A stretch of DNA of 64,000 nt, taken from Albidovulum aestuarii. Its GTDB lineage: Bacteria; Pseudomonadota; Alphaproteobacteria; Rhodobacterales; Rhodobacteraceae. Below the pieces are notes generated by a model. The model was not told the origin of the DNA. It did not search any database and saw only the letters and a list, made by a program, of their open reading frames with translations. Of this stretch, positions 1 through 9,239 are shown piece by piece. The stretch covers positions 248,001-312,000 of the forward strand of contig NZ_JASBQQ010000004.1 of the NCBI RefSeq assembly GCF_029961185.1. The letters run 5' to 3'. A program made the position numbers and the translations under genes. Positions within the stretch are counted from its first letter, which is position 1. Each line of letters begins with the position of its first letter.

Positions 1-1011
1 CCGGTTGATTTCGATCCAATCGCCGCTGCGGATGAAAAGCCGGTCCTGCGGCGGATCGAATTCGCGCTGCCACAGGCGTAGTCTCGGCCAATTCGTGACG
101 GCATTCTGCTCGCCCTTCAGCCAGTGGTCCCACCACTGAAGGGCGAGATTCTGAAAGCTGATGGCCGGACCCGGTTCACCGTGATCGGGGTAGTGGTGTC
201 CCCACGGACCAACGACGCCCCAGCAGAGATCGGGCCGTGCATCCACCAACCGCATCACCGAATTCGAATAGCGGTCGGCCCACCCTCCTATCGTCAGAAC
301 CGGGCAGGACAGGTGTTCGGCTGCGAACCGCACCGACCCGTGCCGCCAGTATGACCCACGCGTTGGGTGCTTAATCCACGCATCAAGGGGACAGGTGGCG
401 CGATCAAGTCGGGCTTTCCAGATTGCCATCCAGTCCTCGCCGACGGTCGCGCTGTCGGGCGGGGCGGCGAGGATCGCGGGCAGGGTCGCGCCCCATTCGA
501 AACCGTCTGTCAGAAGGCAGCCGCCCATCCAGTGTATGTCATCCTCGAACCGGTCGGCCGTCGCGCAATTGGCAAGCACCGCCTTGAGCGGTCCAGGTGC
601 ATCGACCGCCGCCTGCAGGCTGGCCGTGCCGCCCCAGGATGTGCCGAACATGCCGACAGCACCCGACGACCAGTCCTGTGCCGCGATCCAGGCGATGACC
701 TGACGCGCGTCGTCGAGTTCGGCATCGGCATACATGTCGGGCATGATGCCTTCACTGTCGCCGGAACCGCGCATGTCGACGCGCAGGCAGACATAGCCAT
801 GTGCCGCGAAATAGGGGTGATTGCGCTCATCCCGGGCGCGGACCATGTCGCGCTTGCGGTAGGGGATGTATTCCAGGATCGCAGGGAAGGGGCCCGGCCC
901 AGCGGGCCACCAGATGCGTGCGGCAAGACGCGTGCCATCCGCCATCGGGATCCAGACATGCTCCGATTCCCGAACGCTGCTATAGTCGGAACTGTCAATC
1001 CTGTCAGGCAC
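1..1011 (-). CDS. CocE/NonD family hydrolase, 3' end missing (window edge)
   Basis: The first 337 codons of a cytoplasmic alpha/beta-hydrolase of the CocE/NonD (peptidase S15-like) family, which cleaves amide or ester bonds. Visible: an entry motif WIPMADGTRLAARIWWP, then LEYIPYRKRD, the strand motif RVDMRGSGDSEG, and the nucleophile elbow GTSWGG with the catalytic Ser. The expected Asp is in GGWADRYS and the His in VGPWGHHYP. The C-terminal jelly-roll half lies beyond the window. I chose GTG at 1011 because GAGG sits five bases upstream; no ATG fits before the conserved entry motif. It is divergent from the XRE-cupin regulator gene, its likely controller, and resembles three more full-length CocE genes in this window. 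Family is sure; substrate is unknown. Confidence 0.88.
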   Translation of the reverse strand, partial: MPDRIDSSDYSSVRESEHVWIPMADGTRLAARIWWPAGPGPFPAILEYIPYRKRDMVRARDERNHPYFAAHGYVCLRVDMRGSGDSEGIMPDMYADAELDDARQVIAWIAAQDWSSGAVGMFGTSWGGTASLQAAVDAPGPLKAVLANCATADRFEDDIHWMGGCLLTDGFEWGATLPAILAAPPDSATVGEDWMAIWKARLDRATCPLDAWIKHPTRGSYWRHGSVRFAAEHLSCPVLTIGGWADRYSNSVMRLVDARPDLCWGVVGPWGHHYPDHGEPGPAISFQNLALQWWDHWLKGEQNAVTNWPRLRLWQREFDPPQDRLFIRSGDWIEINR

Positions 1012-1069
1012 TTGAACCTCGCTCCCGCATGTACCGCAGCCAATAGTTCCCAAATAGCGTAATGGCGAT

Positions 1070-1094
1070 AAAGAATTTCACCAGAAAATTCTTT
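1070..1094. promoter_or_regulatory. Inverted repeat between divergent CocE and XRE-cupin genes, likely operator
   Basis: Nine-base arms AAAGAATTT (1070-1078) and AAATTCTTT (1086-1094) are perfect reverse complements around a 7-base spacer, in an AT-rich patch of otherwise GC-rich DNA. It lies about 60 bases upstream of the hydrolase start and about 60 bases upstream of the preferred regulator start. Position and symmetry fit an operator for the adjacent dimeric XRE-type repressor; this is inference. Confidence 0.5.
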
Positions 1095-1155
1095 TCATAA
1101 GCGAATAATGTGGCAGTATTCCATTGCGACTCACCATCACGGACGCCTGAGGCCG

Positions 1156-1863
1156 ATGGACGGGAATGACACGACCCTTGATCAAGATGCGATCGGCTCG
1201 GCCGAGAGCCTGATTTCTCTGGGGTCGGAAATGCGCCAGGTTCGCAAGGCGCGTCTGCTTACGCTCAAAGAGGTGGCGGAGGTGACGGGAATATCCGTCA
1301 GTCATCTCAGTGCGATCGAACGCAGCGCCACGAGCCCGTCGCTCGATGTCGTGCACAGGATCGCTGCCGCTTTGGATATCGACCCGGATTGGTTCTTCGC
1401 CCGGCGTCCCGGTTCCGGCCCGCTGGAGCGGGCCTATGTCGTGCGCAAGCGAAACCGCCGCGACCTCAACCGCCTTTATCGAGAGGACAAGGACCAGATC
1501 GGTCTTTCCGATGAACTTCTGTCCAGCTCGATCGCCGGCCAGATTCTGATGGGTGTCGCGGAATATGAACCGCATTCTGAACGCCCGGGTCATACGATCT
1601 ATCAGCATGCCGGGGAACAGCACGGGTTCATCCTCGAAGGTCAGCTGGAACTGCAGCTTGAGAACGAGTTCATCACGCTTCAGGAAGGTGACAGTTTCAG
1701 CTTTCCGACCGAAATCATTCACAATGCGCGGAACCGGACGGACAAACCTGCTAAACTGATCTGGGCAATCTCCCCGATCGTCATTCCGAAATACGTAGTG
1801 GTGGGGGCCCAGGCGGTCCGAAAGGGCCAGACAAGTCAGCAAGGAGAAGGTGGCTCGGGCTAA
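1156..1863 (+). CDS. XRE-family transcriptional regulator with C-terminal cupin
   Basis: A 235-residue DNA-binding regulator. An N-terminal helix-turn-helix of the XRE/Cro type spans about residues 20-75 (LGSEMRQVRKARLLTLKEVA, then VTGISVSHLSAIERSATSPS). A cupin sensor domain follows at about 145-215 (GEQHGFILEGQLELQLE, LQEGDSFSFPTEIIHNARN). This architecture is typical of PuuR/SutR-like local regulators that sense a small metabolite. I prefer ATG 1156, just before the conserved part, preceded by GAGG at short spacing. An in-frame ATG at 1108 would add 16 residues. It stands between the divergent CocE gene and the module A transporter and could control both. Confidence 0.85.
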   Translation: MDGNDTTLDQDAIGSAESLISLGSEMRQVRKARLLTLKEVAEVTGISVSHLSAIERSATSPSLDVVHRIAAALDIDPDWFFARRPGSGPLERAYVVRKRNRRDLNRLYREDKDQIGLSDELLSSSIAGQILMGVAEYEPHSERPGHTIYQHAGEQHGFILEGQLELQLENEFITLQEGDSFSFPTEIIHNARNRTDKPAKLIWAISPIVIPKYVVVGAQAVRKGQTSQQGEGGSG

Positions 1864-1909
1864 GAGCCCAAAAGACGGACATACGACAAACAACAGGGAG
1901 CTATAACCG

Positions 1910-3466
1910 ATGACGATGAATCTATCAGGGGTTTCGCGGCGTTCGTTCCTCGCTGCGGCAGGTGCATTCGGGGCTGCGACGGTGGCGGTGCCACGCATGG
2001 CTTTGTCGCAGGACGGGAAAGTTCTGACACTCAGGTCCTATTCAGACATTCAGGTTCTCGATCCGGCCTTCCGTCTGTCTCTGCCCGAGGGCGATATCAT
2101 CACCGCGATCTTCGCACCCATGGTGACCCCGCAGCCCGGCGACACATGGGACTGGAAGGCCGTTGCCGTTGACAGCATCGAACAGCTCGACGATGTCACC
2201 GTCGCATTTACCCTGAAGGACAATATCGGCTTCACCGATGGTTACGGCCAGATGACGGCCGAAGACGTAAAATTCTCAATCGAGCGTTTTGCCGACCCGG
2301 CCATGGAAAGCCCCTATGCAGGCGACTGGTCTGCGCTGAAGGAAGTCGAGGTCAAGGACAAGCTCTCGGGCCTCATCCACCTCAAGAACAAGTTCGTCCC
2401 GCTCTGGACAACGACCCTGCCGACGGCGGCTTCCTGCATCTTGTCCAAGCGCGCGATGGAGGAACTGGGCGACAAGATAACGACGAAACCGGTTGCACAA
2501 TCTGGCCAGTACCTGCTTGCCGAATGGGTGCCCAAGCAGAAAACCATTCTGCGCCGCAACCCCGACTGGCAGCACGAGCCGGGCGGGTTCGACGAGATCC
2601 ATATCATCCCGATTGAAGACCCTGCGACGGCGGAACGCGGTTTTGAGGCCGGGGACCTTGACTACACCTGGACCTCCGTGTCGTCGATTCCGCGCCTGAA
2701 GGAGAACCCGCCCGCAGGCAGCGTCGTGCTGGAAAAGCCATCGCTCGCCTATGTCTGGCTGGGGATGAACCAGGACAACGAGGCGCTCAAGGACGTTCGC
2801 ATCCGCCGGGCGATCCAGCACGCCATTGACCGCACGTCTGTGGTGGATGCGGCCTATTTCGGGGCTGCTGCCGTGGGCAACGGCATCATCGCGCCGGGCC
2901 TGCCGGGATCGCGCGACAGCGTGACCTACGACTATGACCCCGACAAGGCGCGCGCGTTGCTGGCCGAGGCAGGGGCAGAGGGTCTGACGGTAACGCTCGA
3001 TATCCTCAACCAGTCCGAACGGCTCTCGGCGGCTCAGGTCATTCAGGCCAACCTGGCCGATGTCGGCGTCACCTGCGAAATCAAGCAGAATGACAGCGGC
3101 ACGTTCTGGACGCTTGGGGCGAAGGAGGGCGATTACTTCATGAACCTCCAGTTGATCCTCAGCCGCTTCTCGATGCAGCCGGACCCGAGCTGGGCCACGG
3201 TCTGGTTCACCCCCGAACAGGTCGGCGTCTGGAACTGGGAACGGTTCAACAACGCCGAGTACAAGGACCTGCACGAACAAGGGCTCGTTGAAAGCGACAA
3301 CGCGAAACGCGACGAGATCTACAAGAAGATGCAGGGGCTCATGGATGAAAGCGGATGCTACGTGTTCCTCACCCATGAGGTCGTTGGCGCGATCCACCGC
3401 GACACGATCCAGCCGGGGCTGAAACCGAACGGCGAGTCACTGCTCGCCGAGTTCAAGTCCGCCTAA
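1910..3466 (+). CDS. Dipeptide/oligopeptide-type ABC transporter substrate-binding protein (family 5)
   Basis: A 518-residue periplasmic binding protein of the SBP_bac_5 (DppA/OppA) family, first gene of module A. The N-terminus has a twin-arginine signal (VSRRSFLAAAGAFGAA) and a cleavage region near ALSQDG. Family landmarks are EDVKFSIERF, the lobe segment KDVRIRRAIQHAIDR and YDPDKARALLAEAGAEG. It presumably captures the module's substrate and delivers it to the two permeases directly downstream. A GC-rich stem-loop follows the stop. Family 5 proteins bind peptides, opines, metal chelates and glycosides, so the ligand cannot be read off. Confidence 0.9.
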   Translation: MTMNLSGVSRRSFLAAAGAFGAATVAVPRMALSQDGKVLTLRSYSDIQVLDPAFRLSLPEGDIITAIFAPMVTPQPGDTWDWKAVAVDSIEQLDDVTVAFTLKDNIGFTDGYGQMTAEDVKFSIERFADPAMESPYAGDWSALKEVEVKDKLSGLIHLKNKFVPLWTTTLPTAASCILSKRAMEELGDKITTKPVAQSGQYLLAEWVPKQKTILRRNPDWQHEPGGFDEIHIIPIEDPATAERGFEAGDLDYTWTSVSSIPRLKENPPAGSVVLEKPSLAYVWLGMNQDNEALKDVRIRRAIQHAIDRTSVVDAAYFGAAAVGNGIIAPGLPGSRDSVTYDYDPDKARALLAEAGAEGLTVTLDILNQSERLSAAQVIQANLADVGVTCEIKQNDSGTFWTLGAKEGDYFMNLQLILSRFSMQPDPSWATVWFTPEQVGVWNWERFNNAEYKDLHEQGLVESDNAKRDEIYKKMQGLMDESGCYVFLTHEVVGAIHRDTIQPGLKPNGESLLAEFKSA

Positions 3467-3473
3467 AGGGACA

Positions 3474-3497
3474 GGGGCGGCCCGCAAGGGTCGCCCC
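3474..3497 (+). terminator. Intercistronic GC-rich stem-loop after the binding-protein gene
   Basis: Ten-base arms (3474-3483 and 3488-3497) pair with a single G-U wobble around a GCAA loop. No run of T follows, so it is more likely an RNA-stabilising or attenuating hairpin than a full terminator. Such hairpins often separate the abundant binding-protein message from the permease genes, as they would here. Confidence 0.5.
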
Positions 3498-3511
3498 GCC
3501 ATTTCACCAGC

Positions 3512-4456
3512 ATGCTGCATTATACCCTCTCACGCCTCGGGCTGGCCGTGCTCATCGTCTCCGTGGCGATGCTGATCCTGTTTTCCATGATCTACCTGAT
3601 CCCGGGCGACCCTGCCGCCGTGGCGCTCGGCCCGCGTGCAACGGCCGCGATGCGCGAGGCGCTGCGGATCAAGATGGGACTCGATCAGCCGGTCTGGGTG
3701 CAGTTCTGGAACTTCTTCATCAATGCCTGGCAGGGCGATCTGGGGAACGAGGTTCTGTCGGACAGACCAGTTTCCCGTGTCGTTCTGGAACAGTTGCCCT
3801 ACACGCTCGCGCTGATCGCGGGCGGCATGGTCTGGTCGGTCGCGCTCGGCATTCCGCTTGGCTGCTGGGCCGCCGTGAAGCGCGGCAGCCTTGCCGACCG
3901 GCTGGTTGGCGTTCTCAGCGTCGCGGTCATCGCGGTGCCGTCCTTCGTCGTCGCGATCTACGCGCTTCTCATCTTCGCTGTGTCACTGCGCTGGTTGCCG
4001 GCGATCGGGGCAGGGGAGCCGGACGATCTCGGCGACCAACTCGTCCATCTCATTCTGCCCTCCATCGCTGTCGGGCTCGGCTGGGTCGGATACATCGCGC
4101 GCATGGTCCGCGCCTCGATGCTGGAGGTGCTGGAGGCGCAGCATATCCGCACCGCGCGCGCCTTTGGCCTGCCCGACAACCAGATCACCTATCAATACGC
4201 GCTGACCATCGCGATCCTGCCGACGATCACGCTGCTCGGTGTCGGGATCGGGCAGATGCTGTCCTCGGCGGTCTTCGCCGAGATCGTCTTCGCCCGTCCG
4301 GGTGTCGGCAAGCTCGTCTACGATGCGATCCTGACCCGCAACTACCCGCTCGTCACCGGCGCCGTGCTCGTAACGACCGTTCTCTTCGTCCTCATCAACC
4401 TCGTCGCCGATCTCATTGTCGGAGCCCTTGATCCCCGTGTCCGCAGCAGTTTCTAA
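3512..4456 (+). CDS. ABC transporter permease, DppB type
   Basis: A 314-residue inner-membrane permease of the DppB/OppB type with about six membrane helices. It opens with MLHYTLSRLGLAVLIVSVAM and the family motif LIPGDPAAVALGPRA; the first periplasmic loop carries IKMGLDQPVWVQFW. The cytoplasmic EAA-like loop, which contacts the ATPases, reads IRTARAFGLPDNQITYQYAL. The stretch FVVAIYALLIFAVSLRWLPA is nearly the same as in the DppB gene of module B, so the two transporters are paralogues. It pairs with the downstream DppC-type permease, whose start overlaps its 3' end. Confidence 0.93.
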   Translation: MLHYTLSRLGLAVLIVSVAMLILFSMIYLIPGDPAAVALGPRATAAMREALRIKMGLDQPVWVQFWNFFINAWQGDLGNEVLSDRPVSRVVLEQLPYTLALIAGGMVWSVALGIPLGCWAAVKRGSLADRLVGVLSVAVIAVPSFVVAIYALLIFAVSLRWLPAIGAGEPDDLGDQLVHLILPSIAVGLGWVGYIARMVRASMLEVLEAQHIRTARAFGLPDNQITYQYALTIAILPTITLLGVGIGQMLSSAVFAEIVFARPGVGKLVYDAILTRNYPLVTGAVLVTTVLFVLINLVADLIVGALDPRVRSSF

Positions 4457-5294
4457 CACCTTACGGTCCGCCCGACGGATCATGGCTGAGCCTTTGGGCG
4501 CGCTCGGGATCATATTGGTATTGCTGGTCGTCGGCGGCGCGGTCTTTGCTGACCTGATCGCCAGCGCCGATCCGAACAAGATCGCGCCGCGCGACCGGTT
4601 TCTTTCACCCTCCATCGACCACCTGATGGGCACCGATCAGTTGGGCCGCGATCTCTTCGCACGGGTCCTGCATGGTGGGCGGATCGCGCTTTCGGTCGCG
4701 CTCTTTGCCACCGCGGCGTCGCTCGCGGTTGGAATCGTGTTGGGGCTGATCGCCGGTTACGGGCCGCGCTGGCTCGACAACATCATGATCCTTGTCTTCG
4801 ATGCTCTGAAAAGCTTTCCGACCGTCATGCTGGCACTGGCGCTTGTGACGCTCTTCGGCCCGTCGCTGACGGCGGTCGTTGTTGTCGTCGTCCTTGTGAA
4901 CGTGCCAGGTTACGCGCGGATCATCCGCACCCAGACGCTGGCGCTGAAATCGGCTGAATTCGTCACAGCCGCACAAAGCATGGGGGCAGGGGCCGGACGT
5001 ATCCTCAGGGTACATGTCCTGCCGAACGTGATCGGTCCCCTGCTGATCCTCGCCTCGATGGACATCCCCGTCGTCATCGCAATCGAGGCCGGGATGTCAT
5101 TTCTCGGCCTCGGTGTGCGACCGCCGACCCCGTCCTGGGGCGCGATCCTGAACGACGGTTTCACCGCGATCCGGGATACGCCATGGATCGCTGTCGCGGG
5201 CGGGCTTCCGATCATCCTGACGACGCTTGGGTTCACCTTCCTTGGCGAAGCCCTGCGCGATGTGTTCGATCCCAGACTGAAGGGGCGCGGATGA
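4437..5294 (+). CDS. ABC transporter permease, DppC type
   Basis: The second membrane subunit (285 residues from GTG 4437), with the usual DppC order: short cytoplasmic tail, first helix at LGALGIILVLLVVGGAVFAD, then HLMGTDQLGRDLFARVLHGG, and the EAA loop TAAQSMGAGAGRILRVHVLPN. There is no ATG ahead of the conserved N-terminus. GTG 4437 gives the same N-terminal length as the module B paralogue; TTG 4416 is an alternative. Either way the gene overlaps dppB, implying translational coupling. The stop overlaps the next start as ATGA. Confidence 0.9.
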   Translation: MSAAVSNTLRSARRIMAEPLGALGIILVLLVVGGAVFADLIASADPNKIAPRDRFLSPSIDHLMGTDQLGRDLFARVLHGGRIALSVALFATAASLAVGIVLGLIAGYGPRWLDNIMILVFDALKSFPTVMLALALVTLFGPSLTAVVVVVVLVNVPGYARIIRTQTLALKSAEFVTAAQSMGAGAGRILRVHVLPNVIGPLLILASMDIPVVIAIEAGMSFLGLGVRPPTPSWGAILNDGFTAIRDTPWIAVAGGLPIILTTLGFTFLGEALRDVFDPRLKGRG

Positions 5295-6250
5295 CGGTCC
5301 TGTCGATCCAAAACCTCAATGTGACCTTCTCGACCGAAGGCGGTGACCTGCATGCGCTGAAGGACGTGTCCTTTGAGGTACCCGAACGGCGCATCGTCGG
5401 CATCGTCGGCGAATCCGGCTGCGGCAAGTCGACCCTGATCAACGCGATCCTCGGGCTGCTCGCCGATAACGGTCGTGTTTCTGGTGGCGAGATGATGTTT
5501 CAGGGGCGCGACCTGTCGCGTTTGTCCCCGCGCGAGATGACGGCACTGCGCGGCCCGCAGATCGCGACGGTGTTTCAGGACCCGATGGGCGCGCTGAACC
5601 CGGTCATCTCGGTCGGGCGGCAGATGACCAACATCCAGTACCGCTCTGGCCTGAGCAAGGCGGAGAAGGCCGAGCGCGCGGTGGCGATGCTGCGCCGCGT
5701 GCGCATCCCCGACCCCGAGGCGGCGCTCGCGCGGTTCCCGCACCAGTTTTCGGGCGGCATGAAGCAACGCATCGCCATCGCCATGGCGCTGATGATGGAG
5801 CCTGCGCTCTTGATCGCGGATGAACCGACGACCGCGCTCGACGCGACGCTGGAGGTCGCGACGATCGAGCTGTTGCAGGAGCTTCAGGCCCAGATCGGTT
5901 GTTCTGTTCTTTTCATTTCGCACCATCTGGGCGTGATCGCTGAGCTTTGCGAGGATGTGGTCGTCATGTATGCGGGCGAGGTGGTTGAGCGTGGCACCAC
6001 CCGTCAGGTCTTCAACTCCTCGCGTCATCCCTATACCGAACGGCTTTTAGACTGCGACCCCGCCCGGCAATCGAGCCGCACCCGGCATCTGCCGACGATC
6101 CCGGGCGAAATTCCCGATCTGCGCGCCCGTCCGCCCGGCTGCATCTTCGCGCCGCGCTGTCACCGCCGGGCACCCGTCTGCGATACTCCGCCGCCGGAAG
6201 AAACCGTTCAGAGCGGCCATGTCGCCCGTTGCCACATGGTGACGCCATGA
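5291..6250 (+). CDS. ABC transporter ATP-binding protein, DppD type
   Basis: A 319-residue ATPase of the dipeptide/oligopeptide class. Walker A is GESGCGKSTLINAI, the signature is FSGGMKQRIAIAMAL, Walker B is LLIADEPTTALD, and the switch His is in FISHHLGVIAELC. The C-terminal oligopeptide-ABC extension carries the Cys-rich motif PGCIFAPRCHRRAPVC, seen in DppD-type subunits. ATG 5291 overlaps the DppC stop as ATGA. It forms the heterodimeric motor with the next gene product. Confidence 0.93.
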   Translation: MTVLSIQNLNVTFSTEGGDLHALKDVSFEVPERRIVGIVGESGCGKSTLINAILGLLADNGRVSGGEMMFQGRDLSRLSPREMTALRGPQIATVFQDPMGALNPVISVGRQMTNIQYRSGLSKAEKAERAVAMLRRVRIPDPEAALARFPHQFSGGMKQRIAIAMALMMEPALLIADEPTTALDATLEVATIELLQELQAQIGCSVLFISHHLGVIAELCEDVVVMYAGEVVERGTTRQVFNSSRHPYTERLLDCDPARQSSRTRHLPTIPGEIPDLRARPPGCIFAPRCHRRAPVCDTPPPEETVQSGHVARCHMVTP

Positions 6251-7227
6251 TCCTGTCTGTCCGCGATCTTCAGGTCTCGTTCCCGGTCGGGCGACTCATG
6301 AGCCGCAGCGCCATTCTCGGTGTTGCCGGGGTCAGTTTCGATATCGCCGCCGGGGAAACCTTCGCGCTCGTCGGCGAAAGCGGCTCGGGGAAGACGACGC
6401 TCGCGCGGGCGGTCAACTTGCTGCAGCCAATCTCGGCGGGCGAGATCACTTTCGACGGCAAACGGATTGACGGTCTCAGGGGGGCGGACACGAAACCGCT
6501 GCGCCGCGAGATGGCGATGATGTTCCAGGACCCGGTCGGCTCGCTCTCGCCGCGGATGCAGGTCCGTGACATCGTGACCGAACCGTTCCGCGTCCATGGT
6601 GTGGAGGCCGATCTCAGGGCCGAGGCAGACCGCCTTCTGTCCCTTGTCGGGCTTTCGGGCGATTTCGCCAACCGGTTTCCGCATCAGCTGTCGGGCGGGC
6701 AGGCGCGGCGCGTCGGCGTCGCTCGGGCCATCGCGCTCAACCCGAAACTCATCATCGCCGACGAACCAACCGCCGGGCTTGACGTCTCGGTGCAGGGCGA
6801 GGTGCTGAACCTCTTGAACGAACTGCGCGAACGGCTCGGGCTCGCCATGCTGATCATCACCCACAACCTGCATGTCGTGCACCATGTCGCTGACCGGATG
6901 GCAGTGATGTATCTCGGGCGCTTCGTCGAGACGGGCGAGACCGAGGCGATCTTTCAGGCGCCCGCGCATCCCTATACAGCCGCACTCCTCAGCGCCAATC
7001 CCGAACCCGATCCGGACAAGGCGAAGGACCGGATTTCGCTTCCGGCCGAGGTGCCGTCGCTGCTTGCGCGGCCAACGGGATGCGAGTTCCACACGCGTTG
7101 CCCGTGGGCACAGGCGCGGTGCAGGACCGAGGCCCCGGCGGCCCAGGGCACGGACCGCCGCATCGCCTGCCATTTTCCGTTGTCGCCGGGCGCACGCCCC
7201 CCGGCCTTTAAGGAGACCGCGCCATGA
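6247..7227 (+). CDS. ABC transporter ATP-binding protein, DppF type
   Basis: A 326-residue partner ATPase. Walker A is GESGSGKTTLARAV, the signature is LSGGQARRVGVARAI, Walker B is LIIADEPTAGLD, and the C-terminal Cys motif is GCEFHTRCPWAQARC. ATG 6247 overlaps the previous stop as ATGA, and its own stop overlaps the start of the CocE hydrolase in the same way. So transporter and hydrolase are translationally coupled, which argues that the hydrolase acts on the imported compound. Confidence 0.93.
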   Translation: MILSVRDLQVSFPVGRLMSRSAILGVAGVSFDIAAGETFALVGESGSGKTTLARAVNLLQPISAGEITFDGKRIDGLRGADTKPLRREMAMMFQDPVGSLSPRMQVRDIVTEPFRVHGVEADLRAEADRLLSLVGLSGDFANRFPHQLSGGQARRVGVARAIALNPKLIIADEPTAGLDVSVQGEVLNLLNELRERLGLAMLIITHNLHVVHHVADRMAVMYLGRFVETGETEAIFQAPAHPYTAALLSANPEPDPDKAKDRISLPAEVPSLLARPTGCEFHTRCPWAQARCRTEAPAAQGTDRRIACHFPLSPGARPPAFKETAP

Positions 7228-9236
7228 CAGAGGTGATTGAAACCGTCTGGGTCCCCATGCCCGACGGGGTGAAGCTTGCCGCGCGGCTGTGGCTGCCCGA
7301 CGGCGCACGGCAAAAGCCGGTCCCGGCGGTCCTCGAATACATCCCCTATCGCCGCCGCGACCGCACCCGGATGCGCGATGAAAGCATGCACCCCCATTTC
7401 GCCGCTGCGGGCTATGCCGCGATCCGGGTCGACATTCGCGGCTATGGCGACAGCGAGGGCGTCGCTGAAGACGAGTATTCGCATCAGGAGATTCAGGACG
7501 GCCACGACGTCATTCAGTGGATCGCCGAACAGGACTGGTGCGATGGCAATGTCGGCATGTTCGGCAAAAGCTGGGGCGCCTACAATTCATTCCAGGTCGC
7601 GGCGACCCGTCCGCCCGCGCTCAAGGCCATCGCGCCGGTCATGGGCTGCGATGACCGCTGGCGCGAGGACATCCATTTCTATGGCGGCTGCCTTGCCAAC
7701 GACAATTTCTGGTGGGGCTCGATCATGCAGCTCTACAACGCCATGCCGCCCGATCCGGCGATCGTCGGTGCGGATCGTTGGGAAACGATGTGGCGCGAGC
7801 GGCTGGAGGCGATGCGATTCTGGCCCGCGATGTGGCTGGAGCATCAGACACATGACGAGATGTGGCGGCGCGGCTCGATCTCAGAGAACTATGCCGATGT
7901 CGAGGTGCCGGTCTATTTCTTCGGCGGTTGGGCAGACCTCTTCCGCGATACGCCGTTTCGCATCGCCGAGCATCTGAAGGGGCCGGTGAAGGTGCTGATG
8001 GGGCCATGGGCCCACCTTTATCCACATGAGGGCAGCCCGACCCCGAAAGCAGATTTCGTGGCCGAGGTGATCCGGTTCTGGGATCACTGGCTGAAGGGGC
8101 AGGATACCGGGCTGATGGATGAACCGCCGCTGCGGTTCTGGTTGCAGGACAGCATCGCCCCTGCCGGAAGCCAGGATCACAGGCCAGGCCGCTGGGTGGA
8201 GGAGGCACGGTGGCCATCACCGAATGTGTCCGACCGGGTGCTTTGGCTGAATTCTGACGGGCTGGGTGAAGTGCCGCAGGAGGGAGCGGACATGGCGATC
8301 TGCTCGCCGCAGACCTTCGGCTCGGCTGGCGGCGACATGTGTTCCTTCGCCATCCCCGGCGACATGCCGACCGATTGCCGGAGCGATGCTGGCGGTGCGC
8401 TGCAGCTTCACGGTCCGGTGCTCGATGCGCCCGTCGACATCCTTGGTCAGCCGACACTCGACCTCCACATCGGCGCCGATCGTCCACAGGGCATCGTTGC
8501 GGTCTTGCTGATCGATGAGGCGCCCGATGGCGCGCAGACCCTGATCACGCGCGGGTTCTGCAACCTGACCCATCGACACGACGACACCACTCCCGCCCCT
8601 GTCATCCCGGGCGAGGAGATGGCGGTGACCGTACCGCTGCACGGAATCGGCTACCGGGTTCTGGAAGGGCATCGGTTGGTCGTGCAGGTCGCGTCGGCCT
8701 ATTGGCCGATCCTCTGGCCTGCACCTGAGCCGGTGACGCTGACGCTAAGCGCCGGAACGTCGGCGCTTCATCTGTCGGTGCGCACCGCGACACCCGACGC
8801 CCCCGAACCGCGAGAGCTGCCCGACCCGCCGAAGCACGAGGGCCGTCGCCCGGTCACGCGGGTGCGCGACGGGTCAATGGAGCGTTCGATCCATGCCGAC
8901 CTGACAACCGGCCTTGAAACCCAGCGTTTCTTCCTCGATGGCGGTGTCTTCGGCCCCGTGGGCGATCTAAGGCTCGACGATATCGGCACGGTTCTGGGCG
9001 ATATCTCCGACCGCCGCTACACGATCCACGCTGCCGACCCGCTGACCGCGCGCGCGACGATGGAGCAGGAGGCGCGGTTCACCCGCGATGACTGGAAGGT
9101 GCGGATCAAGACCTATGCCGAACAGACTGCGACAGCGACCGATTTTCACCTGACCGCCCGGATCCAATGCTGGAGCGGTGACGATCTGTTCTTCGAGGAC
9201 GACCAGTCCTTCACCATCCCGCGCAACGGAATGTAA
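7224..9236 (+). CDS. CocE/NonD family hydrolase (module A, first copy)
   Basis: A 670-residue cytoplasmic hydrolase with the full CocE layout: alpha/beta core with cap, then a C-terminal jelly roll. Catalytic triad by motif: Ser in MFGKSWGAYN, Asp in FFGGWADLFRD, His in MGPWAHLYPH. The jelly roll begins near VDILGQPTLDLHIGADRPQG. No signal peptide is present. The family includes cocaine esterase, X-Pro dipeptidyl peptidases and beta-lactam acylases, so both esters and amides are possible substrates. It overlaps dppF by four bases and is followed after three bases by a paralogue. Confidence 0.92.
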   Translation: MTEVIETVWVPMPDGVKLAARLWLPDGARQKPVPAVLEYIPYRRRDRTRMRDESMHPHFAAAGYAAIRVDIRGYGDSEGVAEDEYSHQEIQDGHDVIQWIAEQDWCDGNVGMFGKSWGAYNSFQVAATRPPALKAIAPVMGCDDRWREDIHFYGGCLANDNFWWGSIMQLYNAMPPDPAIVGADRWETMWRERLEAMRFWPAMWLEHQTHDEMWRRGSISENYADVEVPVYFFGGWADLFRDTPFRIAEHLKGPVKVLMGPWAHLYPHEGSPTPKADFVAEVIRFWDHWLKGQDTGLMDEPPLRFWLQDSIAPAGSQDHRPGRWVEEARWPSPNVSDRVLWLNSDGLGEVPQEGADMAICSPQTFGSAGGDMCSFAIPGDMPTDCRSDAGGALQLHGPVLDAPVDILGQPTLDLHIGADRPQGIVAVLLIDEAPDGAQTLITRGFCNLTHRHDDTTPAPVIPGEEMAVTVPLHGIGYRVLEGHRLVVQVASAYWPILWPAPEPVTLTLSAGTSALHLSVRTATPDAPEPRELPDPPKHEGRRPVTRVRDGSMERSIHADLTTGLETQRFFLDGGVFGPVGDLRLDDIGTVLGDISDRRYTIHAADPLTARATMEQEARFTRDDWKVRIKTYAEQTATATDFHLTARIQCWSGDDLFFEDDQSFTIPRNGM

Positions 9237-9239
9237 GCC

